Assembly: GCA_014879575.1 (NCBI GenBank)
Contig: JACSRU010000075.1
Coordinates: 1 to 33,062, forward strand
DNA length: 33,062 nt
Source: Chthoniobacterales bacterium
Lineage (GTDB): Bacteria > Verrucomicrobiota > Verrucomicrobiia > Chthoniobacterales > Terrimicrobiaceae
Reading direction: 5' to 3'
Shown here: one piece after another, positions 1-8,446 of the stretch
Layout of the letters: each line of letters starts with the position of its first letter
Numbering within the stretch: the first letter of the stretch is position 1
Program-made: the position numbers and the translations under genes
The notes under the pieces: model-generated
Told to the model about the DNA's origin: nothing
What the model saw: only the letters and a program-made list of their open reading frames with translations
Databases searched by the model: none

Positions 1-900
1 CCGCTCAACAACCCCACCCCCACCCTGCACAGCAAGGGACAGGCCTTCCGCGTGGCCGCCAATTACGGGTTCGAGGTTTCCACGAAGTTTTCGCGGGCCT
101 TTGAAAAAATCCAGAGCCGGTGGCTGGGCATTGATGGCGTGCGGCACGTGCTGCAACCCTACCTCAACTATTCCGGCGTCTATAATTTTGGTCCAAGTCC
201 GAGCGACATTTACCAGTTTGATCGCGTTGTCGAGTCCACCCAGTTGCTTCCCTTGAACTTCCCGCAGTTTACCGCTGTTGACTCGATCGACACCTGGAAC
301 ATCATCCGGCTCGGTGCCCGCCAGAGAATTCAGACCCGGCGCGACCATCGGACGCTCGACTGGTTTTCCCTCGACACCTTCATGGATATCAACATGGAGA
401 ACCCGTATTCGGATGGACCGGTTTCCAACGTCTTTAACATCATTGCCTTTCGTCCGGTTCCCTGGGTTTCCCTGAGCATCGTCTCGCAGCTCCCGGTCAC
501 GAACGAGGGATTCACTGAGGTCAACACGGCCCTCACGTTCATGCCGACACGCGACCTCCTCTTCAGCATCGGCCATCGCTACATTGACGACAATCCCTAC
601 TTCGCAAATGACAGTCAGCTCAACTTCTCCACGTATTGGAGAATCAACGACCATTGGGCGTTCAGCTTCTACGAGCAATATGAATTTGTTTCCGAGGTGT
701 TCCAATACCAGCGCTACATGATCCACAGGGATCTCTCGAGCTGGGTGGCTTCGTTTGGCGCGGAAGTGCGTGACAATTTGGGTGGGGACCGGGAGCTGGG
801 AGTTCTATTGGTAATGACGCTGAAAGACGCGCCGGCCGTGACGCTTCCCCTCGCCTTCAGCCAATCCACCAACCCGCTTGGCCCCTCGAACGAGCAATAG
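1..900 (+). CDS. LptD-like outer-membrane beta-barrel protein, C-terminal part (5' end outside window)
   Basis: The frame is open from the first base, so the gene begins before the window; an internal GTG at 52 is not a credible start. The roughly 299 visible codons alternate short amphipathic strands with aromatic girdle residues (for example SIGHRYIDDNPYF and FSFYEQYEF), as in an outer-membrane barrel. The final stretch, ASFGAEVRDNLGGDRELGV followed by VMTLKDAPAVTLPLAF, resembles the last strands of LptD/OstA proteins, which insert lipopolysaccharide into the outer leaflet of the outer membrane. The last 10 residues are polar and not barrel-like. The gene ends 43 nt before ugd, so the two could be cotranscribed. 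LptD is inferred from the tail pattern only; another large barrel protein is possible. Confidence 0.6.
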   Translation, partial: PLNNPTPTLHSKGQAFRVAANYGFEVSTKFSRAFEKIQSRWLGIDGVRHVLQPYLNYSGVYNFGPSPSDIYQFDRVVESTQLLPLNFPQFTAVDSIDTWNIIRLGARQRIQTRRDHRTLDWFSLDTFMDINMENPYSDGPVSNVFNIIAFRPVPWVSLSIVSQLPVTNEGFTEVNTALTFMPTRDLLFSIGHRYIDDNPYFANDSQLNFSTYWRINDHWAFSFYEQYEFVSEVFQYQRYMIHRDLSSWVASFGAEVRDNLGGDRELGVLLVMTLKDAPAVTLPLAFSQSTNPLGPSNEQ

Positions 901-943
901 GGGTGGTCGGTTCACTTCAAACATCTTCTGCTTTTCCATCCAT

Positions 944-2248
944 ATGAATATCTGCATTATCGGTTCCGGCTATGTTGGTCTTGTTTCGGGCGCCTGCTTC
1001 GCGGAAGTCGGCCACCATGTCACTTGCGTGGACAACGATCAGCGCAAAATTGACGCACTCCTCGCGGGGAAAGTTCCCATCTACGAGCCCGGCCTCGAGG
1101 AACTCATCCACCAAAATGTCTCCGCAAAACGTCTGCAGTTTACAACCAGCACGGCCGAGGGCGTGAGCAACGCGGAGGTCGTGTTCATCGCCGTCCCCAC
1201 CCCCCCGCAGCCCGATGGCAGCGTGGACTTGTCGTATATCGAGAAAGTGGCCCGCGAAATTGCGGCGGTCCTCCAGCCCGGTCAATACCGCGTGATCGTG
1301 GACAAGAGCACCGTGCCTGTGAAGACCGGCGAGAAGGTTGCGGATACCATTCGGCGCTACAACAAGACGGGTGCCGAGTTCGACGTGGTCAGCAATCCCG
1401 AGTTTTTGCGCGAGGGCTGCGCGGTCTCCGATCTCATGAAACCGGATCGCATCGTGATCGGCGGCAACAGCGAGCGCGCCATTGCCCTCATGCAAAAAAT
1501 TTACGAACCCTTCCTGGCGCCTGTGTTGGTGACGGACATCAACTCCGCGGAATTGATCAAGCACGCCGCTAATTCGTTCCTGGCCCTGAAAATCTCCTAT
1601 ATCAACGCCGTGGCCCAGATTTGCGAGGCGAGTGGAGCAAATGTTGAAAAAGTTGCGGATGGGATCGGCATGGACCGGCGAATTGGCCGGAATTTTCTCA
1701 ATGCCGGCATCGGATACGGCGGCTCCTGTTTCCCAAAGGACATCGCCGCCTTTATCGCCATCAGCGAAAACCTCGGGGTGCCGTTCACCCTGCTCAAGGA
1801 AGTCCAGCGGATCAACCGGACACAACGGGACCGCTTCATCGCAAAAGTTCGCGAGGCACTCTGGGTGCTCAAGGACAAGAAGATCGCCGTTTGGGGACTC
1901 ACATTCAAGCCGGATACCGATGACGTGCGCTCCTCGGTGGCGGTGGAACTCGTCAATGACCTCGTCGCGGAAGGCGCCGATGTCACGGTTTACGATCCGA
2001 AAGGCACGGAAAAAGCATTGGAGTTCAAACTCATCGAGGGTGCCAAAACAGCCTCCTCACCGCTGGAAGCCGCCAGGGACGCAGAGGCACTGATCATCGC
2101 CACCGAGTGGAAACCCTTCGCGGCGGTGGATCTGGCGGCATTGAAGAGCATCATGCACACCCCGCTCCTCTTCGACGGACGCAACCTTCTCGACCCCGAA
2201 ACCGCCCGCAGCTTCGGCTTCACCTACACGAGCATCGGCCGGGAATAG
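944..2248 (+). CDS. ugd: UDP-glucose 6-dehydrogenase
   Basis: This 434-aa cytoplasmic enzyme oxidises UDP-glucose to UDP-glucuronate with two NAD+, supplying precursor for acidic surface polysaccharides or nucleotide-sugar interconversion. The N-terminal Rossmann motif is GSGYVGLVSGACFAEVG (residues 8-24). The middle holds the family signatures VPTPPQPDGS, DKSTVPVKTG and NPEFLREG. The catalytic cysteine is Cys262 in GYGGSCFPKD. The C-terminal UDP-binding domain contains WGLTFKPDTDDVR. The frame is open 22 codons further upstream, overlapping the previous gene, but ATG 944 places the Rossmann strand at the extreme N-terminus as the family requires. Length matches the family. No strong Shine-Dalgarno is visible, so translation may depend on the upstream gene. 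Confidence 0.96.
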   Translation: MNICIIGSGYVGLVSGACFAEVGHHVTCVDNDQRKIDALLAGKVPIYEPGLEELIHQNVSAKRLQFTTSTAEGVSNAEVVFIAVPTPPQPDGSVDLSYIEKVAREIAAVLQPGQYRVIVDKSTVPVKTGEKVADTIRRYNKTGAEFDVVSNPEFLREGCAVSDLMKPDRIVIGGNSERAIALMQKIYEPFLAPVLVTDINSAELIKHAANSFLALKISYINAVAQICEASGANVEKVADGIGMDRRIGRNFLNAGIGYGGSCFPKDIAAFIAISENLGVPFTLLKEVQRINRTQRDRFIAKVREALWVLKDKKIAVWGLTFKPDTDDVRSSVAVELVNDLVAEGADVTVYDPKGTEKALEFKLIEGAKTASSPLEAARDAEALIIATEWKPFAAVDLAALKSIMHTPLLFDGRNLLDPETARSFGFTYTSIGRE

Positions 2249-2389
2249 CCGTCTTGCCGGAACTCGGCAGGTGCGCTGATTCCGGTGGCCGGAAAAATCC
2301 TGCCTCACGGGAACGGCTGGCGAGAGGCCTGGATGAGTGGGCGTTCGTCGCCGTCCCTGGAAATTCCTGCGTTTGCGCATTGGTTTTCC

Positions 2390-2420
2390 TTGATGAACAC
2401 GGGGACGGTTCTGCTAGAGT
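2390..2420 (+). promoter_or_regulatory. Candidate promoter of ilvD
   Basis: TTGATG (2390-2395) precedes an extended -10-like TGCTAGAGT (2412-2420) in the 181-bp gap before ilvD. The spacer to TAGAGT is 19 nt, longer than ideal. If used, transcription would start about 3 nt before the ilvD ATG. Motif match only. Confidence 0.3.
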
Positions 2421-2429
2421 GCAGGGCTT

Positions 2430-4127
2430 ATGAATTCCAAACCTTCCGCCAAACTTCGTCCGTATTCTTCCTTGGTTTTGGACGGATTGAGCCGGGCACC
2501 CAGCCGGGCCATGCTTTATCCGGTGGGTTACAAGGAAAGCGACTTTTCAAAGCCGCAAATCGGAGTCGCCTCGACCTGGAGCATGGTCACTCCCTGCAAC
2601 ATGCACATCGACCAACTCGCCCGGGAATCGGCTCTGGGCATTGATTCGGCCGGGGGGAAGGCCACGATTTTTAACACCATCACCATCTCGGATGGAATCT
2701 CCATGGGCACTGAGGGCATGCGCTACTCGCTGGTGTCGCGCGAGGTGATCGCGGATTCCATCGAGACGGTTGTGGGCTGTCAGGGCTTTGACGGATTTGT
2801 CGCGATCGGAGGTTGCGACAAAAACATGCCCGGTTGCATGATCGCCATCGCACGCTTGAATCGTGCGGCCGTGTTCGTCTATGGGGGCACGATTCTCCCG
2901 GGATGCCTCGCGGGGAAAAATCTTGATATCGTTTCGGTTTTTGAGGCGGTCGGCCAGCGGGCGGCGGAAAAAATCTCTGGAAAGGAGCTTCACGATGTCG
3001 AGTCGTGCGCGATTCCGGGTGCCGGTTCGTGCGGCGGCATGTATACGGCGAACACGATGGCCTCCGCCATCGAGGCTCTGGGATTCAGCCTTCCGAACAG
3101 TTCCGCGCAGGCGGCCATCTCGGATCACAAAACAAAGGATTGCCGCGACGCGGGCGTCGCGGTCCTCAACCTTTTGAAAAAGGGCATCCGTCCGTCGGAC
3201 ATTTTCTCGAAGGAGGCTTTTGAAAATGCGGTCACGGTCTGCATCGCCCTTGGTGGCTCGACAAACGCCGTGCTGCACCTGTTGGCCATGGCGCACTCCG
3301 CAAACGTCAGGCTCACAATTGAAGACTTTACGCGCATTGGAAAGCGCGTCCCCGTGCTGGCGGATTTGAAACCCAGCGGACGCTACCTCATGTCCGAGTT
3401 GGTGGAGATCGGCGGGATCGTTCCGATGATGAAAACCCTGCTGGCGGAGGGCCTCCTCCACGGGGGATGCCTCACCGTGACCGGAAAAACGCTCAAGCAA
3501 AACCTTTCGGCCTTCAAGCATTACCCGAAGAACCAGAAAATCATCGCTCCGGTCAGCAAGCCGCTCAAAAAAGAAAGCCACCTGGTCATCCTGCGCGGAA
3601 ACCTCGCCCCGGATGGTGCCGTCGCGAAAATTTCCGGGAAGGAAGGCGAACGCTTCAGTGGGAAAGCCCGCGTCTTCGAGTCCGAGGAAAAGGCGCTCTC
3701 CGCCATTCTGGCTGGAAAAATCCGCAAGGGGGATGTGATTGTGATCCGCTACGAGGGGCCCCGCGGCGGTCCGGGAATGCGTGAAATGCTGTCGCCAACC
3801 AGCGCGGTGATGGGCCGGGGCCTTGGGAAGGATGTCGCACTCATTACCGACGGACGGTTCTCCGGTGGCACGCATGGATTCGTTGTCGGACACATTACGC
3901 CCGAGGCCTTTGAAGGTGGCCCGCTTGCCATCGTCCGCGATGGGGATGCGATTACTATTGATGCGACCACCCGGAAGCTGTCGCTTGGAATCTCCGCCAA
4001 GGAGATCGCCAAACGCCTCGCGGCTTGGAAAAAGCCGAAACCCCGTTACCGGCGCGGTGTTCTCGCCAAGTATGCCGCCCACGTCTCGACGGCTTCCCAG
4101 GGTGCCGTGACGGATTTTGGATTCTAA
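2430..4127 (+). CDS. ilvD: Dihydroxy-acid dehydratase
   Basis: This 565-aa iron-sulfur enzyme dehydrates 2,3-dihydroxy-isovalerate and its methylvalerate homologue to the 2-keto acids, the third step of valine, leucine and isoleucine synthesis. The three cysteines expected to hold the 2Fe-2S cluster are present: Cys56 in TPCNMH, Cys129 in [10 protein letters not shown] and Cys201 in [14 protein letters not shown]. Lys131 next to Cys129 is the usual carbamylated metal-binding lysine. The C-terminal half has [14 protein letters not shown] and [10 protein letters not shown], and the protein ends in the family-typical [12 protein letters not shown]. Length is normal. No other ilv gene is in the window. 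The gene lies 9 nt upstream of the NRPS-like gene, so the two are very likely cotranscribed. Confidence 0.97.
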   Translation: MNSKPSAKLRPYSSLVLDGLSRAPSRAMLYPVGYKESDFSKPQIGVASTWSMVTPCNMHIDQLARESALGIDSAGGKATIFNTITISDGISMGTEGMRYSLVSREVIADSIETVVGCQGFDGFVAIGGCDKNMPGCMIAIARLNRAAVFVYGGTILPGCLAGKNLDIVSVFEAVGQRAAEKISGKELHDVESCAIPGAGSCGGMYTANTMASAIEALGFSLPNSSAQAAISDHKTKDCRDAGVAVLNLLKKGIRPSDIFSKEAFENAVTVCIALGGSTNAVLHLLAMAHSANVRLTIEDFTRIGKRVPVLADLKPSGRYLMSELVEIGGIVPMMKTLLAEGLLHGGCLTVTGKTLKQNLSAFKHYPKNQKIIAPVSKPLKKESHLVILRGNLAPDGAVAKISGKEGERFSGKARVFESEEKALSAILAGKIRKGDVIVIRYEGPRGGPGMREMLSPTSAVMGRGLGKDVALITDGRFSGGTHGFVVGHITPEAFEGGPLAIVRDGDAITIDATTRKLSLGISAKEIAKRLAAWKKPKPRYRRGVLAKYAAHVSTASQGAVTDFGF

Positions 4128-4136
4128 TTTTCTCCG

Positions 4137-7100
4137 ATGAGCGAAGGCGCGGCAAATCCCATGCAGGCAGCAGCGTTTCTTCGGGAGCGCAATTCCCCGA
4201 AAAAACACCATACCCAGGTTTCCATCAGTTTCGGGGAGCGGATGGATGTCGGCGCCCTGCGGGCTGCATGGGAAGTGGTTTGCGGCGTCCATCCGGTCCT
4301 CAAATCCCAATTCACCCACACGGCGATCGGTGGCGTGACGTTTCAGGAAGCCTCCGCCGCAACCACCACCTGGCGCGAGGTGGACTGGCAGGCTCTCAAC
4401 CCGGAGGAAATCCCGGACAAGTGGACCGAACTGCAAAATTCGGATGAATCCGAGGCGTTTGATCCGCAATCCCAAGTGCGCATCACGGTCATCCTGCTGC
4501 CGGGGGGTGGCACCCACTACCTCTTGACGCTTCCCGGCTACCTTCTCGATGAGACCTCGATAGGCCGCGTTTTGCTTGATTGGCTCGTCGCCCTCGATCG
4601 CCCTCCGGCTCCGGTCACCCCGCTGGTTGTTCCCCTCGCGAACGCGACGGCTTGGACCGAAATTCTCAAGCCCGCCCAAGGCCCCATGAAATTGATCCCC
4701 CGTCCACCGGGACGGGATTCGATTACCGAATCGCTGGCCATCGGACGGGAGGAATCCCGTGCGTTTTTGGATTCCTGCAAAGCGCACGCACTCGATCCCC
4801 GTGCGGTGCTCCATTTTCTGTGGGGGCTTCTCCTGCGCCGACTGGGTGCCACCGGCAATGTGAGCCTGGGACTCTTTGAAGTGCCTCACAATTCGGGCGA
4901 AGCCGGATTTTTTGAAAATTGGCTCCCTGTCGTCCATCCCTGGAATTCAAAGGACTGGGTGAGGGACTCCCAGCAGGCTTACGATGCGGTGTCGAATAAC
5001 GCCTGGATCTCCCCCGCATCCGCCCTGACGGCCTCCCCGGTGCCGATTGCGCTCGAACATCTGGAAACCGGATTCGCCTGGCGAGGGCCCGAGGTCAGGG
5101 ATCAAATCCAAACCGCCATGCCTCGCTGGATCAACTTTGACGCAAAAATCCAGAGGCGGGCTCCGGATCTGATGTTGTTGGAAGTTCGTAGTGCCCTCCA
5201 GATCACCTTGCAAATTCACGCGCGGATCGAGAACCGGCTCTTGGTAAAGGATCTCCTCGAGAGACTCTCCGGATTGATGCAATCGCTGGATACCCTCATC
5301 ACAAAGCCGATCGGCCAGATCCCCTTGTTGATGCCCCAGGAAGTCCGCACCCTCAAACAATGGTCACGGGGTCCGGAAGGGTTGGAACGTCCGAAAGATA
5401 TCCTTGAGGCCTTTCGCCACCCGGTCGCCAAACACCCGGATCATGTCGCGGTCCGCGACGGCGACTATGCCCTCACGTTTCGCGAACTCGACACCCTCTC
5501 TGATCGCTTGGCCTCCTATCTCGCACATGCGGGGCTGGCGGAAGGATGGCATGTCGCGCTCTTTCTCTCTCCCTCTTCGTGGATTGCCATCGCGCTCATC
5601 GGAACTTGGAAGGCGGGAAATTCCTGCCTGGCACTGGACCCGGCGGCTCCGCCGGAGTGGATCGAGTCCATGCTTACCTCGCATGATGCCGGCGTGGTCA
5701 TCTGCGACGCGGCCAGTGCTCCGCTCCTTGACAGTTCTGCGCGCAGGCGCATCGTCCTGGATCAGGAATGGGACGACTTGGCAACCGGCGAACTTCCCAA
5801 GCCGACTCTTTCTCCGGAATCCCCGGCAGCCATCCTCCCCGGACACTCGGACACCCCCCCGCCTTTGATCCGGGCCCTTACTCACGAAATGCTTGTCACG
5901 GCAGCACTCGAGGGCGCGAGAGTTCTGAACTTCGGTGCCTCGGATTCTTTTCTTGCCCATTCCGCACCCGGCGGAGGGGCGTTTTTTGATGAGTGGTTGC
6001 TCCCGATCCTGGCAGGCGGTTCCGTGTGCGTGGCGGACGATGACGTGCTTGATCCTGCGGCAACCGATACCACCCACATCCGCCTCACCGCTCCGGAATG
6101 GAACAATCAGGCGGCCCGCTGGTCCCGGGAGGCGGAGAACCGCCCGGCAACGACTCCCGGCTTCGTCGCCGTGGAGTATGGCACCGCGTCCGAACAATCT
6201 CTCGCGATTTGGAATTCCTGCACGGGAAACGAGGGAAAAACCATCAGCTTTTTCAGTCCCGCCGGCCTGTGCGGTCTCGGACTGGCTGGAGCCGCCACTG
6301 CGGAAAATGGAATCCTCCTGGCCGGCGCCCCCACTCCCGATGTCGAAATGAACGTGTGCGATGAAGACGGGCAGGATGTCCCCCCCGGATTTTCCGGCAT
6401 GTTGCGGATGAAATTTCCCGGCTGGAAAAAGATCTTTCCGCAGGGCGGAAGAAGGGGCCTGGACACAGGCTTTCGCGCCTGGCGCAATGGGAAGGGTCTC
6501 TGCCATGTGGAAGGGGACAAAAGCCGATTCCCCGACCTCTCCCCCGCCGCGCTCCACCTGAGATCCCATCCCGGCGTCTTCGATGCCCTGATCGGCGAGC
6601 ATACCTGGACGCTCTCTGCCGCATCGGTTCAAGGTTCCCGACCGGTCTCCGAATGGCCGCTGACTCGCGCCGGATGGATTGACGAAGCCGCTCTGCCAAG
6701 ACCGGAAATCCCCGCCCCTCAGAAAGCTCCGCTCCCGGCTGCCCAGGAACCTTCCCACCCGATTGGTCCATGGAAACCGGTCGCCATTCTCCAAAAGAAC
6801 AAGGGCATTTCTCCCTCTCTCGTCCTTGTGCCCACGGCCTCGGGAATTCCCGACACCTACCAGGATTTTATCGCCGCCCTGGGAATGGGACGTCGGATTC
6901 TGGGCCTGACCGCGAGGGGCGTCAGCGACGCGGAGGCCTGCCATACGACGATCGAGAGTGCCGCCGCCGCCTGGATCCAGGCTCTCACGGAAGAAGATCC
7001 CTCCCTGGCCTTCGATCTGTGCGGATTTGGCTATGGAGGCCTGGCGGCTTTGGAAATGGCCCGCCAGCTTGCCACCGCCCAACGCCGCGTCCCGGAGCTC

Positions 7101-7442
7101 ATCCTCATCGGAACGCATCCGCCTCTCCTGGAAAAATCCACGGGTTGGCTCTCCTCGATGAAGAACGCCTTCAAGCGCCTGTCGGCGGAAGATCGCATCG
7201 AACCTTTCAGTGCCCTCGGGGAACCCGCGCGCACCCATCTGGCCGCCTGCTTTCGATATCGCTTCACCCCTCGCGACCTGCGGGCCCGCATCATCCTCCC
7301 ATCTGACTTTTCCTCGGATGCCGCCGACGCCTGGAGAGCGATTCTCCCTTCGGCCCGCGTGGAATTCGTCAAATGCGCGTGGGCCGAAATGCTCTCGTTT
7401 CCTTCGGTCAAGCGACTCGCCTCAATCCTCTCGGCAGACTGA
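4137..7442 (+). CDS. NRPS-like C-A-TE protein with degenerate active sites and no carrier domain
   Basis: The 1101-aa protein has the layout of a one-module nonribosomal peptide synthetase. Residues about 1-420 resemble a condensation domain: the LRAAWEVVCGVHPVLKSQF start and FENWLPVVHPW core match, but the HHxxxDG site reads P133-G-Y-L-L-D-E139, so the catalytic second His is Gly134. Residues about 425-856 resemble an adenylation domain with recognisable A1/A2 (LTFRELDTLSDRLASYL, GTWKAGNSCLALDP). Its A3 phosphate loop is absent around 564-580, A5 is YGTASE (681-686), A7 is TGF with Phe779 for Asp, and A10 is PLTRAGWID with Trp847 for Lys. A roughly 30-residue Pro-rich linker replaces the carrier protein. 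The thioesterase (about 890-1101) has GFGYG (Ser to Gly965), Gly992 for Asp and Trp1082 for His. Alignments are by eye. Start ATG 4137 lies 9 nt after ilvD. Function unknown. Confidence 0.85.
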   Translation: MSEGAANPMQAAAFLRERNSPKKHHTQVSISFGERMDVGALRAAWEVVCGVHPVLKSQFTHTAIGGVTFQEASAATTTWREVDWQALNPEEIPDKWTELQNSDESEAFDPQSQVRITVILLPGGGTHYLLTLPGYLLDETSIGRVLLDWLVALDRPPAPVTPLVVPLANATAWTEILKPAQGPMKLIPRPPGRDSITESLAIGREESRAFLDSCKAHALDPRAVLHFLWGLLLRRLGATGNVSLGLFEVPHNSGEAGFFENWLPVVHPWNSKDWVRDSQQAYDAVSNNAWISPASALTASPVPIALEHLETGFAWRGPEVRDQIQTAMPRWINFDAKIQRRAPDLMLLEVRSALQITLQIHARIENRLLVKDLLERLSGLMQSLDTLITKPIGQIPLLMPQEVRTLKQWSRGPEGLERPKDILEAFRHPVAKHPDHVAVRDGDYALTFRELDTLSDRLASYLAHAGLAEGWHVALFLSPSSWIAIALIGTWKAGNSCLALDPAAPPEWIESMLTSHDAGVVICDAASAPLLDSSARRRIVLDQEWDDLATGELPKPTLSPESPAAILPGHSDTPPPLIRALTHEMLVTAALEGARVLNFGASDSFLAHSAPGGGAFFDEWLLPILAGGSVCVADDDVLDPAATDTTHIRLTAPEWNNQAARWSREAENRPATTPGFVAVEYGTASEQSLAIWNSCTGNEGKTISFFSPAGLCGLGLAGAATAENGILLAGAPTPDVEMNVCDEDGQDVPPGFSGMLRMKFPGWKKIFPQGGRRGLDTGFRAWRNGKGLCHVEGDKSRFPDLSPAALHLRSHPGVFDALIGEHTWTLSAASVQGSRPVSEWPLTRAGWIDEAALPRPEIPAPQKAPLPAAQEPSHPIGPWKPVAILQKNKGISPSLVLVPTASGIPDTYQDFIAALGMGRRILGLTARGVSDAEACHTTIESAAAAWIQALTEEDPSLAFDLCGFGYGGLAALEMARQLATAQRRVPELILIGTHPPLLEKSTGWLSSMKNAFKRLSAEDRIEPFSALGEPARTHLAACFRYRFTPRDLRARIILPSDFSSDAADAWRAILPSARVEFVKCAWAEMLSFPSVKRLASILSAD

Positions 7443-7481
7443 CTGGCTTGATGAATTTTTCGTGAAAGCAGTTGTCTGGGC

Positions 7482-7997
7482 TCAGGGGTTTTTTTGACTT
7501 CGAAGCTGGCAGGGTTGGACAGCAGACGATTCGCCCAAATGTTTGAGGCATTCGCGGATTGCGGGAACGAGGGGCGGCAGGCATTCCGCGATGGAGCGGG
7601 GATTTCCCGGGAGATTGATGATCAGGGATTGTCCGCGGGTTCCGGCGGTGGCGCGCGAGAGGATGGCTGTCGGAACTTTTTGAAAGCTGAGGGCTCTCAT
7701 GGTTTCTCCGAAACCCGGGAGTTCCCGCGTCAGGATCGCGCGGGTGGCTTCCGGCGTCACATCCCGCAGGCCCGGTCCCGTGCCACCAGTGGTAATCACC
7801 AAATCGCAGCCTGCCTGGTCGCATAGCTCCAGAAGGGCCGCCTGGATTTGCGCCGGTTCGTCAGGCAGGATTCTTGAAAGAACCTCTGCGGTGGAGTCCA
7901 GATGATCACGAACGATCCGCTCGATTTCCGGGCCGCTCAGATCTTCATAAATTCCGGCGTGGGCCCGATCGCTGAGCGTGATGCGTCCGATTTTCAT
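7482..7997 (-). CDS. mog: Molybdopterin adenylyltransferase (Mog/MoaB family)
   Basis: This 171-aa protein of the MoCF_biosynth family adenylates molybdopterin before metal insertion by MoeA. The signature TTGGTGPGLRDVTPEAT lies in the middle, followed by RATAGTRGQSLIINLPGNP, where the N-L-P-G-N-P segment contacts the substrate. The N-terminus (KIGRITLSDRA) starts the core strand directly. Length is nearer to MoaB (about 170) than E. coli Mog (195), but RATAGTRG is more Mog-like, so the choice of symbol is an inference. The start overlaps the moaC stop by 4 nt (7994-7997), indicating translational coupling. It is the last gene of the molybdenum-cofactor operon and ends 39 nt from the convergent NRPS-like gene. 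No clear terminator is seen in that gap. Confidence 0.9.
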   Translation of the reverse strand: MKIGRITLSDRAHAGIYEDLSGPEIERIVRDHLDSTAEVLSRILPDEPAQIQAALLELCDQAGCDLVITTGGTGPGLRDVTPEATRAILTRELPGFGETMRALSFQKVPTAILSRATAGTRGQSLIINLPGNPRSIAECLPPLVPAIRECLKHLGESSAVQPCQLRSQKNP

Positions 7998-8446
7998 TCC
8001 TTGGTTTTTTCCACGACCTGGAGCCCTTCGATCCGCATCGTTTTATCCACCGCCTTCATCATGTCATAGAGTGTCAGCGCGGCGAGGCTGGCGGCTGTGA
8101 GAGCTTCCATCTCGACCCCGGTTTTTGCATGGGTCTTCGCCATTGTTGTGATCAAAATTTTGTCATTTTTCACGGCAAAATCCACCGTGACCTTGTCCAA
8201 CGGGAGACTGTGGCAGAGCGGGATTAGGGCGGCGGTCTGCTTGGCCGCCTGGATGCCGGCAATCCGGGCGACGGCCAGCACGTCGCCCTTTGGCAGAGCT
8301 TGGTCCGCAAGAAGCTTGATGGTTGTCGGCTGGCAGTGCAGCTCGGCTGTGGCGCGGGCCACGCGGGTTTGCAAGGGCTTTCCGCCCACATCCACCATGT
8401 GGGCTTCTCCGGCATCATCCAGGTGACTGAAGGATTTGGGGTTCAT
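7994..8446 (-). CDS. moaC: Cyclic pyranopterin monophosphate synthase
   Basis: This 150-aa enzyme acts with MoaA in the first step of molybdenum-cofactor synthesis, turning the 3',8-cyclo-GTP intermediate into cyclic pyranopterin monophosphate. Diagnostic motifs are MVDVGGKP near residue 17, LIPLCHSLPLDKV and KTGVEMEALTAASLAAL, followed by TLYDMMKAVDK, which carries the active-site Asp and Lys. Length matches the family. The ATG overlaps the moeA stop by 4 nt (8443-8446), and its own stop overlaps the mog start by 4 nt, so both neighbours are coupled. Confidence 0.96.
   Translation of the reverse strand: MNPKSFSHLDDAGEAHMVDVGGKPLQTRVARATAELHCQPTTIKLLADQALPKGDVLAVARIAGIQAAKQTAALIPLCHSLPLDKVTVDFAVKNDKILITTMAKTHAKTGVEMEALTAASLAALTLYDMMKAVDKTMRIEGLQVVEKTKE

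Noticed and set aside
878-943. Upstream extension of ugd overlapping the LptD-like gene
   Set aside because: The extra 22 residues are not family-like and would displace the Rossmann motif from the N-terminus.
2547-4937. A 796-codon open frame on the minus strand
   Set aside because: It lies antisense to ilvD and the NRPS-like gene, reads as low-complexity Arg/Gly-rich protein with no motif, and reflects the G+C-rich third positions of the real genes.
4137-7442. Functional nonribosomal peptide synthetase
   Set aside because: No carrier domain Ser site, and by eye the essential residues of the C, A and TE domains are all replaced, so peptide synthesis by the usual mechanism is not supported.
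7443-7481. Bidirectional terminator between the NRPS-like gene and mog
   Set aside because: The 39-bp gap has no convincing stem; the T-run at 7490-7496 lies inside mog and is not preceded by a stable hairpin.
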